Source of the DNA: a virus
Reading direction: 5' to 3' (one strand)
Virus record (IMG/VR): IMGVR_UViG_3300017783_000048
Location: 1 to 46,116 of that record
DNA length: 46,116 nucleotides
Shown: positions 9,631-19,700 of the stretch, piece by piece
Layout: each line of letters opens with the position of its first letter
Numbering within the stretch: the stretch's first letter is position 1
Program-made: the position numbers and the translations under genes
The notes under the pieces: generated by a model
Seen by the model: the letters and a program-made list of their open reading frames with translations, nothing else
What the model was told of the DNA's origin: nothing
The model's database searches: none

Positions 9631-11162
9631 TAGAACTCGATTACGATTTTGATGTCTTCTACTTGGTCGTTTGCACGACTAATTGCTCGTCTATTATCTA
9701 TATAAACAACCTGACCGCTGTTTGACCTGATCTCAGGTCTAGCGTAACCATTGTTGAATTTCATACCCAAGTCATATTCGGTATTGTTAATTGTTCTCGA
9801 AGATGCATTTGGAATTGTAGGGAAGTTAATGTCTGGTTGACCAGCGGCACCAGATGTTGCTCCACTAATAACGTTAGAACCATCAAACTCATTTTGAGTA
9901 CCTGTAATTTCGGGGAAGATTCCATCAACAGAGTTCTGATAATACTTCAGAAGTTTTGTTGTAGGATTCCAGGAAACAACACGCCCACGAGCAGTAACGT
10001 TTTGACCGCCAACTGTTCTTGTTTGAGTGACAATTTCATCAGGCACATAATTGCCTTGGAATGTAGGGGAAAAGATAACTGCTTTAGCAGCAGAAACCGT
10101 CAAATCAGAAATAAGTTCCTCTGTACCAAATTTTAGAGGATTTGTAATAAGACCGATACGACGGTAGTCGTTATCAATCGGGAAGTCGCCAGCACCTTCA
10201 TCATATGAAAGTTTAGAGTTAATCATAACTCTGAAAGCACCCAACTCAACAATAGAGTTGGCACCATGTCCACCTGGCGGGGGGATAATAACGTCTACTT
10301 CACCACCAGTACCTGTTCCAATACCAGTAATATCATTAACACTGAGTTTTCCATAGGTGTAACCAGTACCACCTGAAGTAACGATAGCAGAAATAATCTT
10401 ACCACCATCAATAACAATAGAAACACGACCGCCAGTTCCATCGCCATTGATAGAAATGTTGTCGTAGGAACCGTTGTTATAACCTGATCCAGCAGCATTG
10501 ATAACTACAGTATCAATTTCTCCACCAACAGCATTGGTTCTTACCGCGTCATTTGTGAAGACGGGCATATAGTCAATGGAGAAGAATTTCAAAACCGAAG
10601 CAACAGGAATCGTATACATGTACTTCCAACGATAGTTGTCACCTGTTGTAATAATAGATGTAGAAGTACCAGTGGGTTCGACTGTTGAGGGTTTTCCGTT
10701 AGGATCAGAAGGAGAAGTACCGTTATAGATGCACTTATAGACTTGATATTGTGAGTTTACAACATAAAAGTCCGAATCATAAAGTTTAGTAGCACCTGAG
10801 GACGCGGTTTTACTAGGAGAATAGTTATGACGATACATGTCATATGTGAAACCCAAACCACCAGTGGTTTGTTCGGGCGAAACCCAGTCAATACGCCGAA
10901 TAACCTGAACGGTATCCGAAGCAAGAACTCTCTTCAGAGAGATCATGTCATCATAAGAATCCGAGAACTCGGAGAATGAATCGACTGCCTGTGGTGGGGA
11001 GTTTTCATTATCCCAAGTTTGTGGGCGACCAATAAACAGATAAAGACGATCTCTCGTTGAACCTGCAAGGTCATCACTTTGGGTGGATATTGGACCCTCC
11101 AATGCCCTGATAAATTTCTTCGCAGAAAAAATTCTAAACTGATCAGTAAGTAGTGCCGCCAT
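9630..11162 (-). CDS. gp8: Baseplate wedge protein gp8 homologue with inserted Gly-Tyr block, 510 aa
   Basis: T4 gp8 (334 aa) is a dimeric wedge protein linking gp7, gp6 and gp10. The start (DQFRIFSAKKFI, then RDRLYLFIGRPQTWDN) fits the T4 FITFGRSEPW region. VQVIRRIDWVSP, YQVYKCIYNGTSPS, GDNYRWKYMYTIP and GLITNPLKFG follow in order, and the C-terminus SGQVVYIDNRRAISRANDQ parallels T4 SGEMIYMENRPPIIMAMDQ. Extra length comes largely from a Gly-Tyr repeat insertion at about 211-302, absent from T4 gp8, with further added sequence around 360-460. A late-type promoter lies 27 bases upstream. AGGAGG (11180-11185) is 17 bases from the ATG, too far for an ordinary ribosome site; no in-frame upstream start exists because a TAG intervenes. 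Confidence 0.92.
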   Translation of the reverse strand: MAALLTDQFRIFSAKKFIRALEGPISTQSDDLAGSTRDRLYLFIGRPQTWDNENSPPQAVDSFSEFSDSYDDMISLKRVLASDTVQVIRRIDWVSPEQTTGGLGFTYDMYRHNYSPSKTASSGATKLYDSDFYVVNSQYQVYKCIYNGTSPSDPNGKPSTVEPTGTSTSIITTGDNYRWKYMYTIPVASVLKFFSIDYMPVFTNDAVRTNAVGGEIDTVVINAAGSGYNNGSYDNISINGDGTGGRVSIVIDGGKIISAIVTSGGTGYTYGKLSVNDITGIGTGTGGEVDVIIPPPGGHGANSIVELGAFRVMINSKLSYDEGAGDFPIDNDYRRIGLITNPLKFGTEELISDLTVSAAKAVIFSPTFQGNYVPDEIVTQTRTVGGQNVTARGRVVSWNPTTKLLKYYQNSVDGIFPEITGTQNEFDGSNVISGATSGAAGQPDINFPTIPNASSRTINNTEYDLGMKFNNGYARPEIRSNSGQVVYIDNRRAISRANDQVEDIKIVIEF

Positions 11163-11188
11163 TTGCTAGGTACTATGGTCCTCCTGTT

Positions 11189-11196
11189 TATTTATG
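11189..11196 (-). promoter_or_regulatory. T4-like late promoter (CATAAATA) for gp8
   Basis: Read on the minus strand, CATAAATA is followed by AACAGGAGG. It lies in the 38-base gap between the 1419-codon gene and gp8, four bases after the upstream stop. The G-rich stretch is where a T4-type late transcript would begin. It is assigned by sequence and position. Confidence 0.7.
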
Positions 11197-11200
11197 TGTG

Positions 11201-14200
11201 TTACGAACGGACAATTGACGTGTAATCAATTGTCTTGATTCTATAAGATGCTCCGCCCTGTCCGTTTAACTTTTCGCCACCCAGAATTGCGTATGCTACA
11301 GCACCAGAACCTGTCGAATCGCCACCTGCATTTGTGAATGTCACAGTTGGGTGTAATGCATATGATCCATCTACAGTTTGTTCGTATCCAAAACCACCGT
11401 TCGTAATGGTAATTGATGCAATTTGGTCATTAGCAGCAGTCATAACCACTGTTCCAGTTGCTTGAATATCCCCAACATTCTCAATAGCAACTGTAGGAGT
11501 ACCTGTGAAGTTTGTTCCTCGCTGTTGTATATAGAAGTCAACAATAGTTCCCTTTTCTGAGAACTCGTAGAAAAACCCGCTAACCCCGAGGTTTAGATCG
11601 CCCGTATTATATGGTTGTACACTATCGAGTGTCAGCATACCTGTTGCTGGACTCCAACCGACAACAGTCGCCTGAATCTGTGATACCGAACCAGTGACAA
11701 CTTCTCCAATATTGAAGTTTGAACCGTTGCCTGTTGACAAGTCCACTTGTACTTGTAAACCACCTGTATGAGGAACACCCCCATCGAGTGTGCCTGAACT
11801 AGTAACTGTGGCAAACTGGAAGGGGATGTTACCATCCTTAACGTTATCACCGACTTGGAATAGGGTGGTGTTTTGTCCACCAACAGTTTCCTCAATACCA
11901 TATTTAGAGTCTCTACCAGTCTCGTTTGGTTCACCCAAAATGATGCCGCCATCGAGAGTAATTTGATTTTCGTAATCTGTACCTGTGTTTACCAGATCTG
12001 GAATACCATCACCAAGACCATCAAGTTCGTCATCATCTTCAAAAACTTTATCAGTAAATACTGAAACAGGTTCTGTCAATAATTTAATAAATTCTGTTAT
12101 GCTTGTACCATCAGGAGCATCAATAACACCGTGCGGTTGATATTGATTGTTTGCCGAATCTGGAGTACCTGCATCAAACTGAACAATATTATCTTCTGTT
12201 GATGGTAGACCAGCATCAATAAATGCCAACTCATCAACTTCAAAGACAACTAAGAGTTCTCTATTATTAGGATTCCAATCATAGACTTTTGCAACTTTAC
12301 TACTAGCACTTTCAACTCTTCGGATTACTCTATCGCCAACTTCAAACTTATATTGAGAAACACCTAATGCATCGTTAGCACCATCGTCAAGAATAATACG
12401 TTGATCGTAATTGAAGTTTATACCTCTAGTTAAACCAGCAAACTTCTTACCAGTTTTAGATGTATATGAAATTGTCTCATTGTTTAGATTAAATGTACCC
12501 GAACCAGGGAATGCTGCTGTCGATTTTACATACAATTCAGTATCCTGTTCGGTAACATCCTTTAACAATCCAGTGAGATATACTGTATTAGAATTGAATG
12601 CTTGACGTGATCTAGTCTTTCTTTTCAGTGTAACTAGTTTATTGAAGATGATATTTGGAAGTTTGCCTGGGTCAGGATTGTTATTATCGACGGGAAAATA
12701 ACCACTTCCAGGATCGGTAACGACAATCTCTGAGACTTGACCTTGATTAATCCTTGCTTCCGCCTTCGCACCAAGACCACTACCACCAGTAATCAAAATA
12801 TAAGGTGCAGATTGGTAGAATTCTCCACCATCATCAACACTAATACTTGCAATCTTACCACTTGCTTGTGCTTTGGCACTACCTGCAGCATCTGTACCAC
12901 CACCACCAATAAATGTTAAAATTGGGTTACCAGAACTATAACCATTACCCTCATTAACTAGAGTCAAACCTGTAACAGATTGTGTCGTTGGAACAACATC
13001 TGCACCTGAACCTTCACCACCAAGAATTTCTGCTTTAGCAGGTCCAAAATAGTTGTCACCTTTCTTGGTCATATTGATGTAGGCAATAGTGCCATCATCA
13101 TTCAAAACAACGTCTCCCGATGCTGTTGTTGGGAAATTTATAGGTAGATCTGGAACCACATCACCCTCAAATAAGGGATCTCCATAATATCTTTGCCCAA
13201 TACCATAAGGATAGACTGGATTACTATTAGAATCTTCGCACAGATAGTATGCATAGGTTCCGTTTGGATACTCTGGAGTTACACCAAACTTGCCGTTATA
13301 TGCATCAAGTGTCGCATTTGCGGTAGTAGCATCCCAAACATGATCTTCAACAAAATCACCTAGAAGATAACCATCGATGGAAAGAGCAGTACCATGATCA
13401 GAATCTGCATATGCAAATCCATACAAGACTGATGGTGCATTTACAGGAACTGTAAAACGCATTTCTCTAGTAGTTGCCAATTGGAAACCACTGATATAAT
13501 TAGAATACGTTGTGAGAGATCCATCCAGATAATACTCAAACCCTTCACCATCATAGAGATATGTTGTATCACCAATAATGATAGGTGATCCTCCATGCCA
13601 TCCATCATCACTAGTGGATACTAAGAAATAATTGTCAATATTTGACGCATCATCTTGATTGAAAACATAAGTTTTACCTCTTTCTAAAATTAAGAATGGT
13701 ACTTCATTACCATCAAAGTAGAACTTACTATTATTGACAGTAACTGTATAGGTGACTGTTCCTGTTGTAGTTACGGTTGGTCTCTGACCATCCAATTCAG
13801 CAGTTGTTTTTAATCTGTAACCAGAAACTTCTCTGGCAACAGTGCCTGACGATGTATATCCCCAAGGTCCGTAGATGGGATATCCATCAAATGACATACC
13901 AACAACCTTGGAATGCCCATCAGTATGTCTTGATAAATCGATGGTCGAAGTATCATTAGAATCACTCTGATAGTAATCCTCCACATAATATGGGTTCAGG
14001 TTCTCTTCTTCTTCCTCTTCATCTTCGAGGGAGATTGTCATGTATCCTTCATCGCCAGCATAACCTGACATGTAGCGATGATTTTTACAATAATAATAAA
14101 TTCTATTGGTTTCATCTTCATTCATGATGAAGATTGGAGTGAACTCATCTTCATAATCACTAGCATGAGCACCAGATGCACCAGTACTATTGTAATACAA

Positions 14201-15460
14201 TGTGCCGCCATTCAATACACCGTCTTGTACAGTGCTGAATTGCATTGGGTGACCAAGAGGATGCACATCGGACGGTTGATTTGAAGCGTCGGATTGATTC
14301 CAAACAATCAAGTAGTTTTTTTGTACCTTGATATCCTCTGGGGAGAAGTAATATACTCCAGGAGAAAAAGGTCCAAACTCATGTGAGTCTACACCAAAGT
14401 CGATGTAGAAGATGCCATTAGGGAATGTAATAGGAGCAGCAGAAACTGTAAACTGAAATCCGTTAGATCCAAGAACCAGATCGTTCTGTTCAATACTTCC
14501 ACCCGTTACCTGTCTAAGGTATACTCTGGTTACATTATTCTGAACGTCTCTTACAATTTTAGCAATTTCGCCTTTGAAACTGCCACCAACCTCATCAACA
14601 ATTCTACCAAGCTCAAGATTGCCTAAGGTCTCATCAAGATTAGCAATACTAATCATTACATTGTCATATTCTGCGCGAATATTCCATTCAAATATTTCAA
14701 ATTTACCCCACTCAAATACACCATTTACACGAGCAAACTCTTCAATTAATTTACTCGACTGATGATAATAAACAGAACTATCGATGATAGCACCATATTC
14801 ATTACTATTTTTTACATAAGGATACTTTACAGTATCAACGCTAAAGTTTGTTGGTGATCCTGCTGCCGTTCCCCATTCAGGTGTATGGAACAGAGTGCCA
14901 TTTGAAAGAATACCAGTTACTTTATTTTTCTGAAATGGTCTGGGTGTTGTTTGTGTCGGAACATCTTTACCACCACGATAAACAAAGACTTGATCAAAAG
15001 ATCTATCTACAATAGTTGCAGAACCACTCGGTTCTCTTTCTGATAGGGTGTATTGTGAAGGTTTGGGGTGGTTGTCTGATTCAATACGAAGTCTATCAGT
15101 TACATTTTCAAACGTTCCTCTAGTTACTGAATTTGGATGTGATTGCCAAATCTTATTAACATCAAACGATGGAATTACATTCGGAGTTTCCTGTTCAGGA
15201 ATAATTTGTAATCTTAGTGGATTGTAACCTCTTCCTCTAGACAATACTCTAACGTGAGTAATCTTACCTTGTCCAGATTCGATAATTGGATACAATAATG
15301 CATCAACTTCTGGTGTACCACAACCAGTGATTGTTAATTTGGGAGGATTCGATTGATCGTATCCAGATCCACTATTTGTGACTTTTACCGCACGAACGCC
15401 GAAAACCTCATCAAATATGGGTTCAATCTGAGCGCCCGATCCAGGAACTGTTCTTGCCAT
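11201..15460 (-). CDS. Virion structural protein with cupredoxin-like and split YHYH domains, 1419 aa
   Basis: The name is given from visible domains. Gly-Tyr repeats occur at about 20-90, 785-925 and 1310-1400. At about 380-475 there is a cupredoxin-like domain with H400, H404 (VHPLGHPMQF) and C458-H461-M464 (YYYCKNHRYMSG), the order of a type-1 copper site. A YHYH-type domain follows: KVVGMSFDGYPIYGPWGY near 518-535 and YNGKFGVTPEYPNGTYAYY near 720-740. Its halves are separated by about 125 residues (570-697) that look like another beta sandwich without copper ligands. A run of acidic residues (EDEEEEEE) precedes the YHYH part. No signal peptide is present, as expected for a virion protein. 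It is three bases downstream of the 412-codon gene, so co-transcribed. Metal binding is inferred. Confidence 0.82.
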   Translation of the reverse strand: MARTVPGSGAQIEPIFDEVFGVRAVKVTNSGSGYDQSNPPKLTITGCGTPEVDALLYPIIESGQGKITHVRVLSRGRGYNPLRLQIIPEQETPNVIPSFDVNKIWQSHPNSVTRGTFENVTDRLRIESDNHPKPSQYTLSEREPSGSATIVDRSFDQVFVYRGGKDVPTQTTPRPFQKNKVTGILSNGTLFHTPEWGTAAGSPTNFSVDTVKYPYVKNSNEYGAIIDSSVYYHQSSKLIEEFARVNGVFEWGKFEIFEWNIRAEYDNVMISIANLDETLGNLELGRIVDEVGGSFKGEIAKIVRDVQNNVTRVYLRQVTGGSIEQNDLVLGSNGFQFTVSAAPITFPNGIFYIDFGVDSHEFGPFSPGVYYFSPEDIKVQKNYLIVWNQSDASNQPSDVHPLGHPMQFSTVQDGVLNGGTLYYNSTGASGAHASDYEDEFTPIFIMNEDETNRIYYYCKNHRYMSGYAGDEGYMTISLEDEEEEEENLNPYYVEDYYQSDSNDTSTIDLSRHTDGHSKVVGMSFDGYPIYGPWGYTSSGTVAREVSGYRLKTTAELDGQRPTVTTTGTVTYTVTVNNSKFYFDGNEVPFLILERGKTYVFNQDDASNIDNYFLVSTSDDGWHGGSPIIIGDTTYLYDGEGFEYYLDGSLTTYSNYISGFQLATTREMRFTVPVNAPSVLYGFAYADSDHGTALSIDGYLLGDFVEDHVWDATTANATLDAYNGKFGVTPEYPNGTYAYYLCEDSNSNPVYPYGIGQRYYGDPLFEGDVVPDLPINFPTTASGDVVLNDDGTIAYINMTKKGDNYFGPAKAEILGGEGSGADVVPTTQSVTGLTLVNEGNGYSSGNPILTFIGGGGTDAAGSAKAQASGKIASISVDDGGEFYQSAPYILITGGSGLGAKAEARINQGQVSEIVVTDPGSGYFPVDNNNPDPGKLPNIIFNKLVTLKRKTRSRQAFNSNTVYLTGLLKDVTEQDTELYVKSTAAFPGSGTFNLNNETISYTSKTGKKFAGLTRGINFNYDQRIILDDGANDALGVSQYKFEVGDRVIRRVESASSKVAKVYDWNPNNRELLVVFEVDELAFIDAGLPSTEDNIVQFDAGTPDSANNQYQPHGVIDAPDGTSITEFIKLLTEPVSVFTDKVFEDDDELDGLGDGIPDLVNTGTDYENQITLDGGIILGEPNETGRDSKYGIEETVGGQNTTLFQVGDNVKDGNIPFQFATVTSSGTLDGGVPHTGGLQVQVDLSTGNGSNFNIGEVVTGSVSQIQATVVGWSPATGMLTLDSVQPYNTGDLNLGVSGFFYEFSEKGTIVDFYIQQRGTNFTGTPTVAIENVGDIQATGTVVMTAANDQIASITITNGGFGYEQTVDGSYALHPTVTFTNAGGDSTGSGAVAYAILGGEKLNGQGGASYRIKTIDYTSIVRS

Positions 15461-15463
15461 TTA

Positions 15464-16702
15464 TCAACTTACGACGTTAATTGTACCTTGCATAGCAGAG
15501 TGTAGCGTACACTGATAATACAGTGTATTAGGAGCATCCATAGGAACAGTCCAATATAAAATATTGGAACTACTACCAGTTTGTCCAGTGGTATATGGAG
15601 ACCCGCTCAAACCTTGTGTGCTTTGAATTCTAAACGGATGTCCACCACCCTGAATAGAATTATCAAAGGCATAAGTAAATCCTCTATAAACATAGAAGGT
15701 AGGATCAGAAGCAGTACCAGTAAATCCAGGACCAGTAACAGTATAATCTGCGTTGCCATTTGCATTCAGTTCCCACCAAATCATCGGACTTGTGGTAGGA
15801 ACTAGAGCAGTACCATTCCAGTATAAAGAATTGCCTTGAACAATACTACTAAGATTGACATCAGTGAGTTCGGTTGCTGTTGTTGGAATAGTTCCTGCGA
15901 AGTTAACAGTTACAGCATCACCTGTAATAGATGTGGTAATATTTGTACCACCAGTAATAGTTATTGTATCTGTAGCACTGTTTGCAGTAGTAGAACCAGT
16001 ATCGGCGGCAAATGTAGCAAACAAATTCTGAGTTACTGATCCTCCGCCTCCACCATCGTCAGCAGGTTCATACTTCCCTGATGAAGCGTTATACTTGAGA
16101 ACTTGATCTGCTGTTGGTGTAATCGATCCATCAACATCAGAAAGTTTTCCGATACTTGAATATTCAGTTAATAGTGATGCACGAACATTACCAGTACCAC
16201 CAGCAGTAATATTGATATTTACATAGGGGTTGTCATCACCATTAACTGTGTAAAAATATCCTGTTTCTGACGCAGCAGGAGCAGCAGAAAGAGTGTTGTA
16301 CTCATTATCATAAATGATAGGTCCACTAAATGTTGTTACATTTGTAGTACCATCAAAAGTTGCGGTAGCAGTGCCATAATTTACAACTAGATCTCCTGTT
16401 CCATTAGGATCAATAGTAACATTTGCATTACTGGCACTAACAATACTTTGACCATTAGTGTCTAATGATGACGTAAGTTTTGTGTAGTTTGAAGATACAA
16501 ATTTGCCGACAGAGGAGTTGAATCTCAACACCTGCCCATCAGTAGCACTAGAGACATTAATAAGCAGTTCGCTGTTATTCCCTAGTCCTGTAGTACCATA
16601 CATTTCACTAAAATTGGCATTAATTTTAGTTGCGCCGTCACGGAGAGTATCACCCGAATTATCATTCGCCGCTGCACCAATATCAATAGTTTGCTTAGAC
16701 AT
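15464..16702 (-). CDS. Fibre-like protein with C-terminal cupredoxin-like domain, 412 aa
   Basis: The N-terminus (QTIDIGAAANDNSGDTLRDG, then INANFSEMY) is the start seen in many T4-like marine phage fibre or collar proteins. The middle is Thr/Asn/Gly-rich with a GGGGG hinge near 220. About residues 310-412 form a cupredoxin-like domain: PTFYVYRGFTYAFDNS, H355 in GGGHPFRI, YWTVPMDAPNTLYYQ, then C398-H401-M404 in the CTLHSAM motif and a final GTINVV strand. The ligand order (His, then C-x2-H-x2-M) resembles plastocyanin, although the last spacing is shorter than plastocyanin's. The late promoter at 16722 lies 20 bases upstream. Likely a peripheral fibre or baseplate decoration; copper binding is untested. 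Confidence 0.8.
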   Translation of the reverse strand: MSKQTIDIGAAANDNSGDTLRDGATKINANFSEMYGTTGLGNNSELLINVSSATDGQVLRFNSSVGKFVSSNYTKLTSSLDTNGQSIVSASNANVTIDPNGTGDLVVNYGTATATFDGTTNVTTFSGPIIYDNEYNTLSAAPAASETGYFYTVNGDDNPYVNINITAGGTGNVRASLLTEYSSIGKLSDVDGSITPTADQVLKYNASSGKYEPADDGGGGGSVTQNLFATFAADTGSTTANSATDTITITGGTNITTSITGDAVTVNFAGTIPTTATELTDVNLSSIVQGNSLYWNGTALVPTTSPMIWWELNANGNADYTVTGPGFTGTASDPTFYVYRGFTYAFDNSIQGGGHPFRIQSTQGLSGSPYTTGQTGSSSNILYWTVPMDAPNTLYYQCTLHSAMQGTINVVS

Positions 16703-16721
16703 TTCTGCAATACTTTTTAGT

Positions 16722-16729
16722 TATTTATA
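16722..16729 (-). promoter_or_regulatory. T4-like late promoter (TATAAATA, perfect) overlapping a stop codon
   Basis: Read on the minus strand this is the exact T4 late consensus TATAAATA. It contains the TAA stop (16725-16727) of the 6757-codon gene and sits 20 bases before the start of the 412-codon gene. Function is inferred from the consensus match. Confidence 0.8.
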
Positions 16730-19700
16730 GGATCTCTGGATCAACTAGTTCTTCACCGTAAAGTGAAAGATCTGGAGCAACCCAGTCATCAGGAACCGAT
16801 GTCTCGACGGCAACGATAGGTTCTTGATATCCTGTACCCTGATTTAAGATTTCGACGCCTGCAACACCGACTAGAGCACGAACCTGACCACCATTACCAT
16901 TGCCGTTGATAGGCGTAAGTGTGATAGATGGTCTAGATGTGTAACCTGATCCGCCTGCAGTAACCGAGACTTGATCTATATATCCACTCTTGATTGCTGC
17001 CGTTGCACGGGCATTCTGACCAAAGACGGACCCGAGATAGTCAAAAGTGATTAGAGAGTTGGACGATTCGATAACCGCAACCTCGCGATCTTCAGTCTCA
17101 CCCTGAATCGAGAGCAAGTCGCCCGATTCAATTGGTGGTACAACCTCAGCAGCATCAACGTCTGCCTCAGAACCAACGTATGCGAAAGCAACAAATGTAG
17201 ATCCTACGCGAGGGATTTCAGAGAAGTTAATTCTAGAACCAACAATCTCAAAACCAACGCCAGGTTCCTGAATAACACCATTGATTGAGACGATGATGTT
17301 ATTCTCGGGCAAGATTGTACTGGATTGAACACCATCAGTAACCGTAAGAGAATAGAATGTATCATTACGCCTGAGGTTAAAGGATTGGCGTAAGGAGTCA
17401 AACTCGAAAGAGATGTCGTCAAGTTGTCTCATCTTACCAAGATAGAATCCTGTAAATGTTGCTCCAAGTTCAGGTGCCTCATTAAACTCAATTTTGTTAG
17501 AGTATGCAGTGAATGCCTTGGCGGATCCAGGAGGTTGTAGAATACCATTGATAAAGATCATCATATGCCCTGCAGAATCAGGGAAGTAATCAACGCCGTT
17601 AGTGATAGTCAGATCAAAGATTCTAGTTGTGCCATCAAATCCTTTAGATGAACGCTTGACACGCGCCTTAAGGATTTTCTTAAGAACAATTGCCGACTTG
17701 TAATCATCAGGTCCAATAATGCCATCATTTTCATCAAATGTTCCGATGATGTCTGCGAGATATAGTCTCAGGTTCAAACCATCTTGACGGATGTCCTGAA
17801 CTCTTGCTGCAGCAACACCTGCGGTTGTAGTGGTAGCAATAACAGAACCATAACCAACAGGGAACGCTCCCGCGAGACCATAGTCACCAACTGCTTCACC
17901 TGTAGTGAATTCTCCACCAACAAACGGTCTATAGTAAATAAAGTTATTATCAGTATCAACACCAGTAACAATGCCATATTTCGTGCTGTCCTGATTTGAA
18001 CTAGAATCAAGTCTGTATAATCTATTACCAACTGTAAAGTCGTTTAGACCTTGTAGAATGTTTAGTTGTAAGCGAATGTTACCAGCAGAAGCAATCCTGT
18101 CGCCAACTGAGATCTCAAAACCATCATACTTAGATACTGTCAGATACTCTCTAGAGTCTGCAGGATAGATAACCGCGTTAAGATCGAATGCACCCGAAAT
18201 TGATTCCGTATCAACAACCAAAGTTCCACCAGTATTATTAAGAACTGCTGCACTATTATCAATAAACGAGGTAGGAGTTGCAGTTGCAGTTGATGTATAA
18301 CCTTTGAAAGGAACACCAGTTTCAAACGAACCGCGAAGGTCGATAATATGAATTCTATCTTCAATTGCACTAATTTGAGCAGTGGTACTGTTCGTAGTAC
18401 CAACAATCGAATCGCTAGCGGACCATGTACCACCAGTCACTCTTACATCAAGATATTTGTAGTTTTCATCTTGAGTGAATCCATAAACAACACCTGTAGT
18501 TGTTCCATCACCAACCTTACTGACACTCTCGTTCATTACATATGGTCCATCCGTGATGTCACCATCAATACGGAATCTCTGGTAAACTTGAACAACCTTT
18601 CCTTCATTAAGAGACTTAAATTCAACGGTAGCGTAGTTGTTAGTAAGGTTGGAGTAGAATGAGTCACCTCCAGTAATGCCACCCGAAATACCCGATGGAA
18701 TGGTACGAACACCATAGTCCTTGGCGGGTCTTACAATGCCATTGTTTCTAGTTACACTGGTGTAGTGGTTATTGTTAAGAAGTTGTGCCAGGATAATATC
18801 AAGTGTATTATCGGTCAGTCTTCTAGTTGCATACTCGCTAGTGGCAGTACCAAGAGGTGCATAGTAAACCGAACCAACTCCACTAGTAGGACCAGGATTA
18901 ACTAGAGTATTTGTTGCTGCTTGCCTCATGTATCCACGAAGCAGACTCATTGCATATGATCTGATGTTAAAGTCGATATCAGCGAAGAATATATCACCAT
19001 ATTGCGATTGATAAGGATCAAGAGGACCCTTGAACAACTTAGCACCCCAGACATAAATGCCATTAGCACTGCTGCTTGCGTTATAGTTTTGAGAACCAGT
19101 AAGATCCTTAATGATTATTTCTGCACCAACATCGGTATAACCGAAACCAAATGCACTGTCAATGAACACTCTGAACCAACCATCACCATAAGGTGTTACA
19201 CCGTAACTTCCAACTACGTCATTGATAGTAATAACAATGTCATCTACCAATCCATTACCATTCTCAGGTCCAACAACCAAATTGGTTGTATCTCCAGACT
19301 TAAATCCAGTACCACCGTTAAGAATACGAACAGTTGTGTTATAAGATTCATCGACAGTTACTTCAAACTCAGCAAGGGATCCTGTAGAACCAGAGTTTTG
19401 TGAAGTAACAGCAGTGAACGTGTACGTGCCAGGTTCTCTGTTTGCTGTAGCAGTTGCAGAGTCATTAGAAACATCTGCAGTGAACACCGAAATTTCACCA
19501 TTTGCCATTGCAAGATTGCCACTAGGACTTCTAAAGATACTAGTGCTAGTTTGACCATCTGAGAATCCAAGGTCAAAGAAAAGTGATTTTTCTGCTGCCG
19601 AATCGCGCCCAAGAACCATCTTAAATCTTATTGAAGATGAATCTTCTGCCTTGACGAAAGCAGAGATGCTGTATCTCTGTCTCTCACCCTGAACCTGAGA

